NCBI RefSeq assembly: GCF_004168035.1
Contig: NZ_SDPU01000022.1
Location: 248,001 to 312,000, forward strand
Length of the DNA: 64,000 nucleotides
Direction of reading: 5' to 3'
Source of the DNA: Nocardioides iriomotensis
GTDB taxonomy: Bacteria > Actinomycetota > Actinomycetes > Propionibacteriales > Nocardioidaceae
Below are positions 55,224 to 63,208 of the stretch, piece by piece (position 1 is the stretch's first letter; each line of letters opens with the position of its first letter). The translations under genes were made by a program, and so were the position numbers. The notes beneath the pieces are model-generated. The model made no database searches and was not told where the DNA came from. It worked only from the letters and a program-made list of their open reading frames with translations.

Positions 55224-56359
55224 AGTACCTCGACGAGTTCCAGGACCCCGAGCTGGCCAAGCGGCTGCTCGACGACATCCATGCCACGGCCACCCATCCG
55301 TGGGCGATGATGGAGGTCTGCGGCGGACAGACCCACTCGATCATCCGGCACGGCCTCGACCAGCTGCTGCCCGACGGCATCGAGCTGATCCACGGACCCG
55401 GCTGCCCGGTCTGCGTGACACCGCTCGAGGTGATCGACAAGGCGTTGGAGATCGCGTCGCGGCCCGACGTCGTGTTCTGCTCCTTCGGCGACATGCTCCG
55501 GGTGCCCGGCAGCGAGAAGGACCTGTTCCGGGTCAAGAGCGCCGGCGGGGACGTGCGGGTCGTCTACTCGCCGCTCGACGCGCTCCAGCTCGCCCGGACC
55601 AACCCCGACAAGCAGGTGGTCTTCTTCGGCATCGGCTTCGAGACGACCGCGCCGCCCAACGCGATGACGGTCTACCAGGCCAAGAAGCTCGGGATCGACA
55701 ACTTCACCCTGCTGGTCAGCCACGTCCGGGTGCCGCCCGCCATCGAGGCGATCATGACCTCGCCCGACTGCCGCGTGCAGGCGTTCCTGGCCGCCGGTCA
55801 CGTCTGCACCGTGATGGGCACGGCGGAGTACCCGCCGCTCGCCGAGCGGTTCCACGTGCCGATCGTGGTCACCGGCTTCGAGCCGCTCGACATCCTCGAG
55901 GGCATCCGCCGGGCCGTCCACCAGCTCGAGGACGGCCGGGCGGAGGTGGAGAACGCCTACCGGCGCGTCGTCCTCCCGGAGGGCAACCCCGTCGCGATCC
56001 GGATGCTCGAGGACGTGTTCGAGGTCGTCGACCGGTCCTGGCGCGGGATCGGGATGATCCCGCAGAGCGGCTGGCGGCTCTCCGACGCCTACCGCGAGTA
56101 CGACGCCGAGCGGCGCTTCGAGGTCGGCGACATCCACACCCAGGAGTCGACCGTGTGCCGCAGCGGCGAGGTGCTGCAGGGGCTGATCAAGCCGCACGAG
56201 TGCTCCGCGTTCGGCACGCTCTGCACGCCGCGCAACCCGCTCGGCGCCACGATGGTGTCGAGTGAGGGCGCCTGCGCGGCGTACTACCTCTACCGACGGA
56301 TGCAGGTGCCGGCCCAGCCCGGTCCCGGCGAGACCCGGGAGGTGACCTCCGTTGGCTGA
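55220..56359 (+). CDS. hypD: hydrogenase formation protein HypD
   Basis: Fe-S scaffold of 379 residues on which the Fe(CN)2CO group is built together with HypC and HypE. Conserved motifs: [69 protein letters not shown] and [20 protein letters not shown] followed by [14 protein letters not shown] (cluster Cys). ATG overlaps the hypC stop; the gene overlaps hypE by 8 bp. Confidence 0.97.
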   Translation: MKYLDEFQDPELAKRLLDDIHATATHPWAMMEVCGGQTHSIIRHGLDQLLPDGIELIHGPGCPVCVTPLEVIDKALEIASRPDVVFCSFGDMLRVPGSEKDLFRVKSAGGDVRVVYSPLDALQLARTNPDKQVVFFGIGFETTAPPNAMTVYQAKKLGIDNFTLLVSHVRVPPAIEAIMTSPDCRVQAFLAAGHVCTVMGTAEYPPLAERFHVPIVVTGFEPLDILEGIRRAVHQLEDGRAEVENAYRRVVLPEGNPVAIRMLEDVFEVVDRSWRGIGMIPQSGWRLSDAYREYDAERRFEVGDIHTQESTVCRSGEVLQGLIKPHECSAFGTLCTPRNPLGATMVSSEGACAAYYLYRRMQVPAQPGPGETREVTSVG

Positions 56360-57437
56360 GCCGATCACGCTCGCCGCTCCCACCGAGCCGGTGAGCTTCG
56401 AGGGCTGGACCTGCCCGCTCCCGCTCCGCGACAGCCCCACGATCGTGATGGGTCACGGCGGCGGCGGGGCGATGTCCGGTGAGCTGGTGGAGCACGTGTT
56501 CCTGCCGGCGTTCGCCGACGATGACCTGGCCCGGCTGGCCGACTCGGCGGTGCTCCCGCTGCTCGGCGGCCGGGTGGCGTTCTCGACCGACTCGTTCGTG
56601 GTCCGGCCGCTGTTCTTCCCCGGCGGCAGCATCGGCGACCTCGCGGTGAACGGGACGGTGAACGACCTGGCGATGAGCGGCGCGGAGCCGCTGTTCCTGT
56701 CGGCGGCCTTCATCCTCGAGGAGGGCACCGACGTGACGAAGGTCGGCGCCGTCGCCCAGCGCCTCGGCGAGGCGGCCGAGCGCGCCGGGGTCCGCGTGGT
56801 CACCGGCGACACCAAGGTGGTGGAGACCGGCCACGGCGACGGCGTGTACGTCAACACCGCCGGCGTGGGCGTCGTGCCCGAGGGCGTGGACCTGCGTCCC
56901 GACCGGGCCCGACCGGGTGACGTGGTCATCGTCAGCGGAGACATCGGCGTGCACGGCGTGGCGATCATGAGCGTCCGCGAGGGCCTCCAGTTCGGCGCCG
57001 AGGTCGAGTCCGACTGCCAGCCGCTCCACCGCCTGGTCTCCGCGATGCTCGACGTCACCCGGGACCTGCACGTGCTGCGCGACCCGACCCGCGGCGGCGT
57101 CGCCACGGCGCTCAACGAGATCGCCCGCGCCTCCGGCGTCGGGGTCGAGGTCGTCGAGCGGTCCCTGCCGATCCCCGAGGTCGTCGCCAACGCGTGCGCG
57201 TTCCTCGGTCTCGACCCGCTCCAGGTCGCCAACGAGGGCAAGCTGCTCGCCTTCGTCGACCGCGACCACGCGGACGAGGTGCTGGCGGCGATGCGGGCGC
57301 ACCCGGCCGGCGCGGGCTCCGCCGTCATCGGCGAGTGCGTGGAGGCGCATCCCGGCATGGTGGCCGCGACCACCGGCTTCGGGGCCTCCCGCGTGGTGGA
57401 CCTGCCCCTCGGCGAGCAGCTGCCGCGGATCTGCTGA
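56352..57437 (+). CDS. hypE: hydrogenase expression/formation protein HypE
   Basis: ATP-dependent enzyme of 361 residues related to PurM that dehydrates the S-carbamoylated C-terminal Cys to a thiocyanate, supplying CN. Features: [100 protein letters not shown] and the C-terminal Pro-Arg-Ile-Cys whose Cys is the carbamoyl acceptor. The start is TTG at 56352 after GGAGGTG, overlapping hypD by 8 bp. Confidence 0.97.
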   Translation: MAEPITLAAPTEPVSFEGWTCPLPLRDSPTIVMGHGGGGAMSGELVEHVFLPAFADDDLARLADSAVLPLLGGRVAFSTDSFVVRPLFFPGGSIGDLAVNGTVNDLAMSGAEPLFLSAAFILEEGTDVTKVGAVAQRLGEAAERAGVRVVTGDTKVVETGHGDGVYVNTAGVGVVPEGVDLRPDRARPGDVVIVSGDIGVHGVAIMSVREGLQFGAEVESDCQPLHRLVSAMLDVTRDLHVLRDPTRGGVATALNEIARASGVGVEVVERSLPIPEVVANACAFLGLDPLQVANEGKLLAFVDRDHADEVLAAMRAHPAGAGSAVIGECVEAHPGMVAATTGFGASRVVDLPLGEQLPRIC

Positions 57438-57441
57438 CCCG

Positions 57442-57720
57442 ATGAAGTTCCTCGTGCTGTGGAGCCTCGAGCAGAATCTGCTGTCCGACGCGATGGTGCG
57501 GGCCATCGCCCGGATGCCGGAGTACGGCCACCGGATGGAGCAGGAGGGCAAGGTCCTGATGCGCTACCACGTCGTCGGCGCGCACGGCGGTGCGTGGCTG
57601 TACGACGTGGCCGACCACGAGGAGTTCGAGCGGCTCCTCGCCCTCGCGCCGGTGTTCAACTTCGCGCGCTACACGATCCACCCGCTGGCCGACATGACCG
57701 GGAGGCCCGATGACGACTGA
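57442..57720 (+). CDS. muconolactone delta-isomerase-like protein in the hydrogenase locus
   Basis: Small protein of 92 residues (MKFLVLWSLEQNLLSDAMVR, then MRYHVVGAHGGAWLYDVADH and LALAPVFNFARYTIHPLAD) matching the ferredoxin-like fold of muconolactone delta-isomerases. No aromatic-degradation genes lie nearby; such genes recur in actinobacterial hydrogenase operons, so an assembly or ligand-binding role is more likely than catechol catabolism. ATG 4 bp after hypE. The next gene begins 11 bp before its stop. Confidence 0.75.
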   Translation: MKFLVLWSLEQNLLSDAMVRAIARMPEYGHRMEQEGKVLMRYHVVGAHGGAWLYDVADHEEFERLLALAPVFNFARYTIHPLADMTGRPDDD

Positions 57721-58126
57721 GCTGACCCACCGCACGCCGTACGACGAGCTCGGGACGCACCGGCACCTGCTCATCAGCGAGCGGCTCCGCCAGCGTCGCC
57801 GTGCGCTCGGGCTCACCCAGAAGGAGGTGGTCGCGCGGCTGCGCCGGCTCGGCGTGGTGACGACCAACAAGGCGCTGAGCAGCCTGGAGCACGGTGCCGG
57901 CCTCGACGTGTGCAAGCTGCCGGAGATCGCGCGGGCGCTCGACTGCTCGCTGACCTACCTGGTCGGCCTGACCGACGACCCCGGCAGCTGGGAGCCGGAC
58001 GCGCGGCACTGGCCGGCGTCGTCGGAGCGGCAGGACGCGACCCCGCCCTCGCCCGCGCGGCTGCCGGCGCAGCGCGAGCAGCCGCTGCCGGCCGCGGTCC
58101 CGCACATCCTGGGGCCGATGCCCTGA
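57710..58126 (+). CDS. XRE-family helix-turn-helix regulator
   Basis: DNA-binding protein of 138 residues with an XRE HTH at about 22-80: LISERLRQRRRALGLTQKEV, VVTTNKALSSLEHGAGLDVC and KLPEIARALDCSLTYLVGLT. It has an N-terminal extension of about 20 residues and a Pro-rich C-terminal tail. It is the last gene of the hypFCDE run, coupled to the upstream gene by an 11-bp overlap, and sits between the two hydrogenase operons. Control of the hydrogenase operons is plausible from position only. Confidence 0.88.
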   Translation: MTTELTHRTPYDELGTHRHLLISERLRQRRRALGLTQKEVVARLRRLGVVTTNKALSSLEHGAGLDVCKLPEIARALDCSLTYLVGLTDDPGSWEPDARHWPASSERQDATPPSPARLPAQREQPLPAAVPHILGPMP

Positions 58127-58136
58127 CGAGGGACGG

Positions 58137-58235
58137 CTACATGCGGCGCATGTCGAGGTAGCGCTTGATGTCCTCCTTCGAGGCGACCGCGACCGCGGCG
58201 ACCGCGGCGACGACCAGCAACAGGAGCTTCTTCAC
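58137..58235 (-). CDS. DUF6893-family miniprotein
   Basis: Short gene of 32 codons starting at GTG 58235, with GGAGG about 8 nt upstream. The product is a single hydrophobic helix with an N-terminal KK (KKLLLLVVAAVAAVAVASKE), followed by DIKRYLDMRRM. Basic, hydrophobic, then basic again is the hallmark of the tiny actinobacterial DUF6893 proteins. The start is 1 bp after the protease stop (TGAGGTG), so it ends the leftward hydrogenase operon. Its role is unknown. Confidence 0.7.
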   Translation of the reverse strand: MKKLLLLVVAAVAAVAVASKEDIKRYLDMRRM

Positions 58236-58236
58236 C

Positions 58237-58764
58237 TCATCCACCTCCTCCGGGCACGCGTGCCCCCGCGTGCAGACGGGCCAGCTCGTGGTCGACGACC
58301 TCCCGGACCAGCGCGGCCGCGGGCTCGACGGCCTCCCGCACGGGGGCCGACAGGCCGATGCCCTCGTCGAGGACGGCGGGTCGGCAGCCGACGACGAGGA
58401 TCCGGCCGACGACGCCGCCGAGTGTGGGGAGCAGCTCCATCACGCCGCCGGGCGACAGGTCGTGCGGGTCGAGCAGCACCTCGGGCAACGCGTCGACCGG
58501 TGCGCTCCCGCGCTCGGGTACGTCGGGCTCGATCACGTGCAGCGAGCCGGGCGGCCCCTCCTGCCGCGCCACCGTGTCGACGACCAGGAGGACGTCGTAC
58601 CCCTCCAACAGCTCGTAGACCAGGTGCACCGACCGGATGCCGAAGTCGACGAGCTTCGCTTCCGGTGGCAACGGCTCCCGGGCGAGCGTGGCGGCCACCT
58701 CCACGCCGAAGCCGTCGTCGGAGAGGAAGATGTTGCCGACGCAGGCGACCAGGAGGCGGGCCAT
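58237..58764 (-). CDS. hydrogenase maturation protease
   Basis: Endopeptidase of 175 residues that removes the C-terminal extension of the large subunit after nickel insertion. The nickel-binding motifs: CVGNIFLSDDGFGVEVAATL at the N-terminus (Asp17), VVDTVARQEGPPGSLHVIEP in the middle and DPHDLSPGGVMELLPTLGG with the metal His. ATG at 58764 shares a base with the upstream stop. It would act on the partial large subunit at 63209-64000. Confidence 0.93.
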   Translation of the reverse strand: MARLLVACVGNIFLSDDGFGVEVAATLAREPLPPEAKLVDFGIRSVHLVYELLEGYDVLLVVDTVARQEGPPGSLHVIEPDVPERGSAPVDALPEVLLDPHDLSPGGVMELLPTLGGVVGRILVVGCRPAVLDEGIGLSAPVREAVEPAAALVREVVDHELARLHAGARVPGGGG

Positions 58765-60098
58765 CACGCACCCGCCCTCGTCAAGGGCTCCACCTCGTCG
58801 GGCGCGAAGTAGAGGTAGCGGCCGTGCGCGGCCTTCAGCTCCGCGCCCGGGTCGTCGTCCACCGACACGGCGAGGTGCTCGTGGCCGTCCACGTCGCGCA
58901 GCACCGCGGCCACCGTCGCCTCGCGCCCGGCGAGGAACAGGTCGTAGGCGTCGGCCCGTCGGGGACCGGGGCGCAGGATGACCCGGCTGCCGCGCCGCAC
59001 CGTCGTGCCGCCGATCTCGACCGTGTCGTGGTCGGGGTCGGCCTGCGCGTCGGCACCCGGGTCCCACCAGGGCACGTCGAGCGCGGCCGGCGGCTCGGGC
59101 GGCGGCGCGAGCGAGGTGGTCATCGCGTCGACGTACCGCACGGTCCCGTGCAGCCGCTCCCACAGGTCGGGCGGCATGCCCTCGACCTCCCGCAGCAGCG
59201 CCGCGGTGCGCGGGTCCGTGCCGCGCACCTCGCGCTTCTCGTCGTCGGACAGCGTGGCGGTGCGCAGGCTGAGCAGCTCGTCGATCTCCAGGGCGTCGAA
59301 GAACGCGGTCTCGCTCTGCGGCGCGAGCCGGGGGTGGTCGTACAGGATGATCGGCGAGCTCAGGACGACCGCGGCCTGGTCGTCGGGCCCGGCCAGGACC
59401 GGGAAGACCCCGTCGTTGAGGCAGCCCGCGACGAACCCCGACGCCCACTGCGGCGGGTCGAGCTGGGAGACGAACGACGCGCCCTCCACCTCGACGAGCA
59501 CGTGGCAGGCGACCAGGGCTCGGCGCAGCCAGTCCGGCCGTCGCGCGCCGACGTCGCCGGAGGCGGTGGCGTTCTCGACCTCGATCCTGAGCAGGGTCAC
59601 GGCGTACGGCGACACCGGCCGGTGCACCCGGGTCGTGACGCGCACGGCGAGCGGCTCGCGGACGCGCACCAGCCGGCCGCCTGGCACCTGCTCGGCCTCG
59701 GTGCCGCCCTCGACCGGCACGGTCACGGCGAGGTCCTCGTCGAGCGGCAGGTCGAGCGGGACCTCCCGCTCGACGGCCTCGTCCCACGGGACGTAGCGGG
59801 TGTCGCCGACGTCGAGCCTGTCGACCGGCGAGCCGGCGGCGTCCTCGACGCCGCGGCGCTGCACCTGGAGGAAGCGCACGGTCGCCCGCAGCGCGGTGGC
59901 GTCGCCGTCCACGACCAGGTCGGTCCGGGTCGCCGCGCGCTCGGAACCGTCGAGCGCGACGACGTCGTGCGGCATCAGGACGCCCCACTGCCAGCGGACC
60001 TGGTTCTTCGCGGCACCCGCCCGGTAGGGGTAGAGCACGTAGCCCTCGTAGAGCACGGCGTCGGCGACCGCGCGGGCGTCCTCCCGGGCCGTCGTCAT
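58764..60098 (-). CDS. hydrogenase-locus protein of unknown function, 444 residues
   Basis: Protein of 444 residues that I do not recognise by domain name; homologues accompany group 1h hydrogenases. No signal peptide or transmembrane helix is visible, and there are only two Cys, at about residues 198 and 229 (LVACHVLVEVEG, VAGCLNDGVFPV). Notable stretches: AVLYEGYVLYPYRAGAAKNQVRWQWGV (residues 14-40), SFVSQLDPPQWASGF and GRYLYFAPDEVEP at the end. ATG overlaps the DUF6084 stop (ATGA). A structural or targeting factor for the hydrogenase is an inference from the operon. Confidence 0.72.
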   Translation of the reverse strand: MTTAREDARAVADAVLYEGYVLYPYRAGAAKNQVRWQWGVLMPHDVVALDGSERAATRTDLVVDGDATALRATVRFLQVQRRGVEDAAGSPVDRLDVGDTRYVPWDEAVEREVPLDLPLDEDLAVTVPVEGGTEAEQVPGGRLVRVREPLAVRVTTRVHRPVSPYAVTLLRIEVENATASGDVGARRPDWLRRALVACHVLVEVEGASFVSQLDPPQWASGFVAGCLNDGVFPVLAGPDDQAAVVLSSPIILYDHPRLAPQSETAFFDALEIDELLSLRTATLSDDEKREVRGTDPRTAALLREVEGMPPDLWERLHGTVRYVDAMTTSLAPPPEPPAALDVPWWDPGADAQADPDHDTVEIGGTTVRRGSRVILRPGPRRADAYDLFLAGREATVAAVLRDVDGHEHLAVSVDDDPGAELKAAHGRYLYFAPDEVEPLTRAGA

Positions 60099-60760
60099 CG
60101 CTCGGCCTCACCGAGCAGCCGGTCCAGGGCCGCGTCGAACGACGTCAGCCCGAGGCGGCCGCGGTACACCGAGAGCCGGTTGAAGGTCTCCCGGTCGACC
60201 CGGAGCCAGGCCTGTCCGGGGAAGTGCGCGTCCACGGCCTCGCGCCACACCGCCACGGGCAGTCGCGCGGTCGTCTCCTTGTGCCACGGGACCGGCTGGA
60301 CGGCGATCGCGCCGGCGGTGCCGGTGAACACCTGGCCGCTGAACAGCAGCAGCAGGGGTACGACGCCGTCCTCGAGCGCGGCGAGGTACTTGTGGGCCGC
60401 GACGTCGACGTCGTAGCTCACCGGGAGGGCCAGGTCGAAGGTGCACTCACCGGTGAAGCCGGGGAGCACCTGGGACAGGAAGGCGAGCTGCAGCGGCTGC
60501 ATCGTGGCGCCCCAGCGCCCCCGTGTGCCGAACAGGTCGACGACCTTGGTCGCCTCGCCGTCGTTGTACGGCCGGCGGACCGGCTCGATCCGCACCTGGC
60601 AGCGCAGGGCGAGGGCGTGCACGCGGAGGCCCGACGCGTCCCGGGCCCGCATCCTCAGCACGACGGTGGGGGACGCGGCGTACCGGTCGGCGACCGCCTC
60701 GTCGCAGCTGAAGTCGAGGTCGACGGTGGCACCGGGGAGGGCCGCGTCCGACGCGCTCAT
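60095..60760 (-). CDS. DUF6084 family protein (hydrogenase-associated)
   Basis: Protein of 221 residues, beta-rich, of the DUF6084 family, which is found with group 1h hydrogenases. Recognisable stretches: LDFSCDEAVADRYAASPTVV, ALRCQVRIEPVRRPYND, TFDLALPVSYDVDVAAHKYL and VPLLLLFSGQVFTG. No signal peptide or metal motif is visible. The ATG at 60760 overlaps the DUF5947 stop and the stop overlaps the next gene, so the operon is tightly coupled. Function unknown. Confidence 0.82.
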   Translation of the reverse strand: MSASDAALPGATVDLDFSCDEAVADRYAASPTVVLRMRARDASGLRVHALALRCQVRIEPVRRPYNDGEATKVVDLFGTRGRWGATMQPLQLAFLSQVLPGFTGECTFDLALPVSYDVDVAAHKYLAALEDGVVPLLLLFSGQVFTGTAGAIAVQPVPWHKETTARLPVAVWREAVDAHFPGQAWLRVDRETFNRLSVYRGRLGLTSFDAALDRLLGEAER

Positions 60761-61395
60761 GCGGCACCACCGGTTCGCGGCACCGAGCGGGCGCGACGGT
60801 CCAGGTCGGCGAACCAGGCGTCGATCCGCCGCCACACCTCGGTGCCGCCACCGAGCCCGGTCCACGACGAGCGGACCACGCCCACGAGCTCGTAGCAGAG
60901 GTCGATCGGCACGAGGTAGCACGCGAAGCCGTCGCCCAGACGGCGCAGCAGCACCGCCTCGACGTCCTCCATGGTGGTGCCGAGCACCGGGTGGTCGGCG
61001 ACCAGGTCGTCCCAGGCGACCAGGTCCAGCAGCGACTCCGTCGCGCCGCCCGGGCCGGGGTAGAACGCGAGCAGGTGCTCGATCCCGGACTGCCGGAAGA
61101 AGAAGACCAGGTCGACGGGGATCCGGAGCGCGTCCCACTGGCTCTCGGTGACGCGTGGGTCGGCCACGCGGCGCACGTCCTCGCCGACGCCGCGGTAGCG
61201 GCCGCCGCCGGCACCCTGCGGCGCGAACAGCAGGTAGCAGGGCCGGCAGACGCACAGCAGGCGGTGCTGCGCGACGTCGGCGACGTGCCCGTGCCGGTCG
61301 CCGATGCTGACGCCGCAGAACTCGCACCGCTCCTCCACCGGGGCGGCCGATGGCGCGGGAGCGGCGATCCGCCGCAGCGAGCCCAGGCCGCTCAT
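60757..61395 (-). CDS. DUF5947 family protein with Cys motif (hydrogenase-associated)
   Basis: Protein of 212 residues with a Cys/His cluster near the N-terminus: EERCEFCGVSIGDRHGHVAD, then LLCVCRPCYLLFAP, giving two CxxC-type pairs able to bind zinc or an Fe-S cluster. The remainder is mixed alpha/beta (DALRIPVDLVFFFRQSGIEH; EHLLAFYPGPGGATESLL). It fits DUF5947, a companion of actinobacterial hydrogenases. ATG at 61395 (MSGLGSL) overlaps the upstream stop. Role unknown; rubredoxin-like electron transfer is one possibility. Confidence 0.82.
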   Translation of the reverse strand: MSGLGSLRRIAAPAPSAAPVEERCEFCGVSIGDRHGHVADVAQHRLLCVCRPCYLLFAPQGAGGGRYRGVGEDVRRVADPRVTESQWDALRIPVDLVFFFRQSGIEHLLAFYPGPGGATESLLDLVAWDDLVADHPVLGTTMEDVEAVLLRRLGDGFACYLVPIDLCYELVGVVRSSWTGLGGGTEVWRRIDAWFADLDRRARSVPRTGGAA

Positions 61396-62249
61396 ACCGC
61401 CTCCCGGCGCGGCAGCGCCATCTTCCACGCGCCGTGCTCGGGGAGCAGCGGGACGGGGGAGAGCGGAGTCGCGTCGGCGTCGAGCGCGCGACCGGCCAGC
61501 CGTACGTCGTACCCGTGCCCGCAGCGGCAGCGCAGCGCGTCACCCTCGAGCGTGCCCTCCGCCAGTGAGCCGAGGCAGGCCGGGCAGCGGTCGAGGTAGG
61601 CGAGGAGCGTGCCGTCGAGGTTCGCGACGAGGACGGACTCCCCGGCGACGTCGACGCGCCGCAGCGTCCGCGGTGGCACGTCCAGGTCGAGGTGCTCCCA
61701 GCCGGCGGACGGTCCGGCCGCGGGGACGGGGTCGTGCGGGCTGAACGGCGCGATCTGCAGGAGCGCCGGACCCGCGTCCACCATGCCCTCGGCCTCGACG
61801 GCGACGACGTCCGGCGCGGCGACCAGGATCGCGTCCTCGATGGCCGACCTCACGGTGAGGGACGAGGACGGGCAGCCGTCGCAGCTGCCCTCCAGCCGCA
61901 GGTGCACCACGCCCGCGGCGTCGACCTCGGACAGCGACACGCCTCCGGCGTGCGACCCCAGGTACGGGCGCACCTGCTCCAGCGCGCGCTGCACCCGGGT
62001 GTCGACGTCGTCGGGGTGCAGGTCGTGCAGCACCAGCAGGTTGCCGACCACGTCGTCGTCGGCCAGGCGGCGCAGGACCTCGGGCGTGACCTCCTCGACG
62101 AGCCGGGCCAGCCCGGCGCCGTACAGGCTCATCACCGCCTGCAGCAGTCCCTCGACGCGCTCGAGCACCGCGGGCGGGCTGCTCTGCCCGAGCTCGTCGA
62201 GCAGGGTCTCGATGCGCTCGCTGACCTCACGTACCGACACGGGCTCCAT
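61392..62249 (-). CDS. NifU C-terminal/Rieske-like fusion protein (hydrogenase electron-transfer or Fe-S protein)
   Basis: Protein of 285 residues. A helical N-terminus (1-85) is followed by a NifU C-terminal domain (about 90-165) with the CxxC of Fe-S scaffolds in LRLEGSCDGCPSSSLTVRSA. A Rieske-like C-terminal domain (about 195-275) has CPACLGSLAEGTLEG and LRCRCGHGYDVRLAGRALD; only one His replaces the usual two, so the cluster may differ from a classical [2Fe-2S] Rieske site. It lies in the position of the NifU/Rieske genes of group 1h hydrogenase operons. ATG at 62249 follows GAGGAG; it overlaps hypB by 23 bp. Confidence 0.88.
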   Translation of the reverse strand: MEPVSVREVSERIETLLDELGQSSPPAVLERVEGLLQAVMSLYGAGLARLVEEVTPEVLRRLADDDVVGNLLVLHDLHPDDVDTRVQRALEQVRPYLGSHAGGVSLSEVDAAGVVHLRLEGSCDGCPSSSLTVRSAIEDAILVAAPDVVAVEAEGMVDAGPALLQIAPFSPHDPVPAAGPSAGWEHLDLDVPPRTLRRVDVAGESVLVANLDGTLLAYLDRCPACLGSLAEGTLEGDALRCRCGHGYDVRLAGRALDADATPLSPVPLLPEHGAWKMALPRREAV

Positions 62250-62958
62250 GCGCGGCTCCTCCTCGTTCGGCGGCGACGTCCTCCAGGAACGCGTACCAGT
62301 GCTCGACGTTCTCCCCGGTCCGCACCGACAGCGGCAGCACCTCGACGCCGGGGCGCAGGGCACGGGCCTGCTCCTCGAACCGGGCCAGGTCGAAGTCGAC
62401 GTACGGCAGGAGGTCCGTCTTGTTGACCACGACGAGGTCGGCGACGCCGAACATGTGCGGGTACTTCAGCGGCTTGTCGTCGCCCTCGGTGACCGACACG
62501 ACCACGACCTTGGCGCGCTCGCCGAGGTCGAAGAGGGCCGGGCAGACCAGGTTGCCGACGTTCTCCACGAACAGCAGCGCGCCGGTCGGCGGGTCGAGCT
62601 CGTGCAGGGCCCGGTGCACCATCGCGGCGTCGAGGTGGCAGCCCGCCCCGGTGTTGACCTGGACCGCGCGCGCACCCGCGCGGCGGATCCGGTCGGCGTC
62701 GAACGACGTCTCCTGGTCGCCCTCGATGACGCAGACGGTGTGCCGCCACGCGAGGTCCGCGACCGTGCGCTCGAGCAGGCTGGTCTTGCCCGCCCCGGGC
62801 GAGCTCATCAGGTTGAGCGCCGTGATCTCCCGCGCGGCCAGCGAGTCCCGGACGTGCTCGGCGAGCCGGTCGTTCTTGGCGAGGAGGCGCTCCTCGACGA
62901 GCACCGTCTCGGTGGTCTCGGTGGCCGGGGCGTCACCGCAGCCGCAGGTCAGGCACAC
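62227..62958 (-). CDS. hypB: hydrogenase nickel-incorporation GTPase HypB
   Basis: GTPase of 243 residues that helps load nickel. The N-terminus MCLTCGCGDAPATE carries the CxxCGC high-affinity nickel site; there is no His-rich stretch. G motifs: LMSSPGAGKTSLLERTVADL (P-loop), EGDQETSFDADRIRRAGARA, NTGAGCHLDAAMVHRAL (metal site Cys/His), ENVGNLVCPALFDLGERAKV and VVNKTDLLPYVDFDLARFEE. GTG at 62958 follows GGAGGAG; it overlaps the hypA stop by 10 bp. Confidence 0.95.
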   Translation of the reverse strand: MCLTCGCGDAPATETTETVLVEERLLAKNDRLAEHVRDSLAAREITALNLMSSPGAGKTSLLERTVADLAWRHTVCVIEGDQETSFDADRIRRAGARAVQVNTGAGCHLDAAMVHRALHELDPPTGALLFVENVGNLVCPALFDLGERAKVVVVSVTEGDDKPLKYPHMFGVADLVVVNKTDLLPYVDFDLARFEEQARALRPGVEVLPLSVRTGENVEHWYAFLEDVAAERGGAAHGARVGT

Positions 62959-63200
62959 GACTCCTCCCGGACCAGCTCGACGCTGACCAGGGCGAGGTCG
63001 TCGCCCGCGCACTCCTCGACAACCAGCGCGGCGCCGGCCAGCGGCGTCTCCGCGGCCACGACGTCGAAGCAGAACGCCATCGCCTCCGGCACGACGCCCG
63101 ACGCGTCCCCGACCCGGACCGTGACCGCCACGACCCGGCGCCCGACGGTGCGCTCGGCCACCAGGTCCACCAGGCTCTCCGTGATCGCCAGCTCGTGCAC
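62949..63200 (-). CDS. hypA: shortened hydrogenase nickel chaperone HypA lacking the zinc finger
   Basis: Protein of 83 residues, against about 110-115 for the family. It starts MHELAITESLVDLVAER (His2 is the nickel ligand), continues VTVRVGDASGVVPEAMAFCF and ALVVEE, then goes straight to CAGDDLALVSVELVREESCA. The loop that normally bears two CxxC zinc-binding motifs is missing; only two isolated Cys remain. No frameshift can restore it in the sequence present. GTG at 63200, 8 bp after the large-subunit stop, overlaps hypB by 10 bp. A HypA without zinc finger may work with the CxxCGC-type HypB, or another protein may supply the function. Confidence 0.85.
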   Translation of the reverse strand: MHELAITESLVDLVAERTVGRRVVAVTVRVGDASGVVPEAMAFCFDVVAAETPLAGAALVVEECAGDDLALVSVELVREESCA

Positions 63201-63208
63201 GGCGCGAC

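Noticed and set aside
52820-56440. Open frame of about 1200 codons on the minus strand across hypF-hypC-hypD
   Set aside because: It is antisense to four well-supported hyp genes and its composition (runs of Arg, His, Val, Glu, Gly) is that expected from reading GC-rich codons in reverse. The same reasoning removes long antisense frames over aconitase (9027-11792), the KimA-like gene (3967-6000) and the MMPL gene (15834-18440).
58237-60111. A single 624-codon minus-strand protein joining the protease and the 444-residue protein
   Set aside because: The upstream part is a shadow frame of the 444-residue gene; the protease starts at its own ATG (58764) with a family N-terminus.
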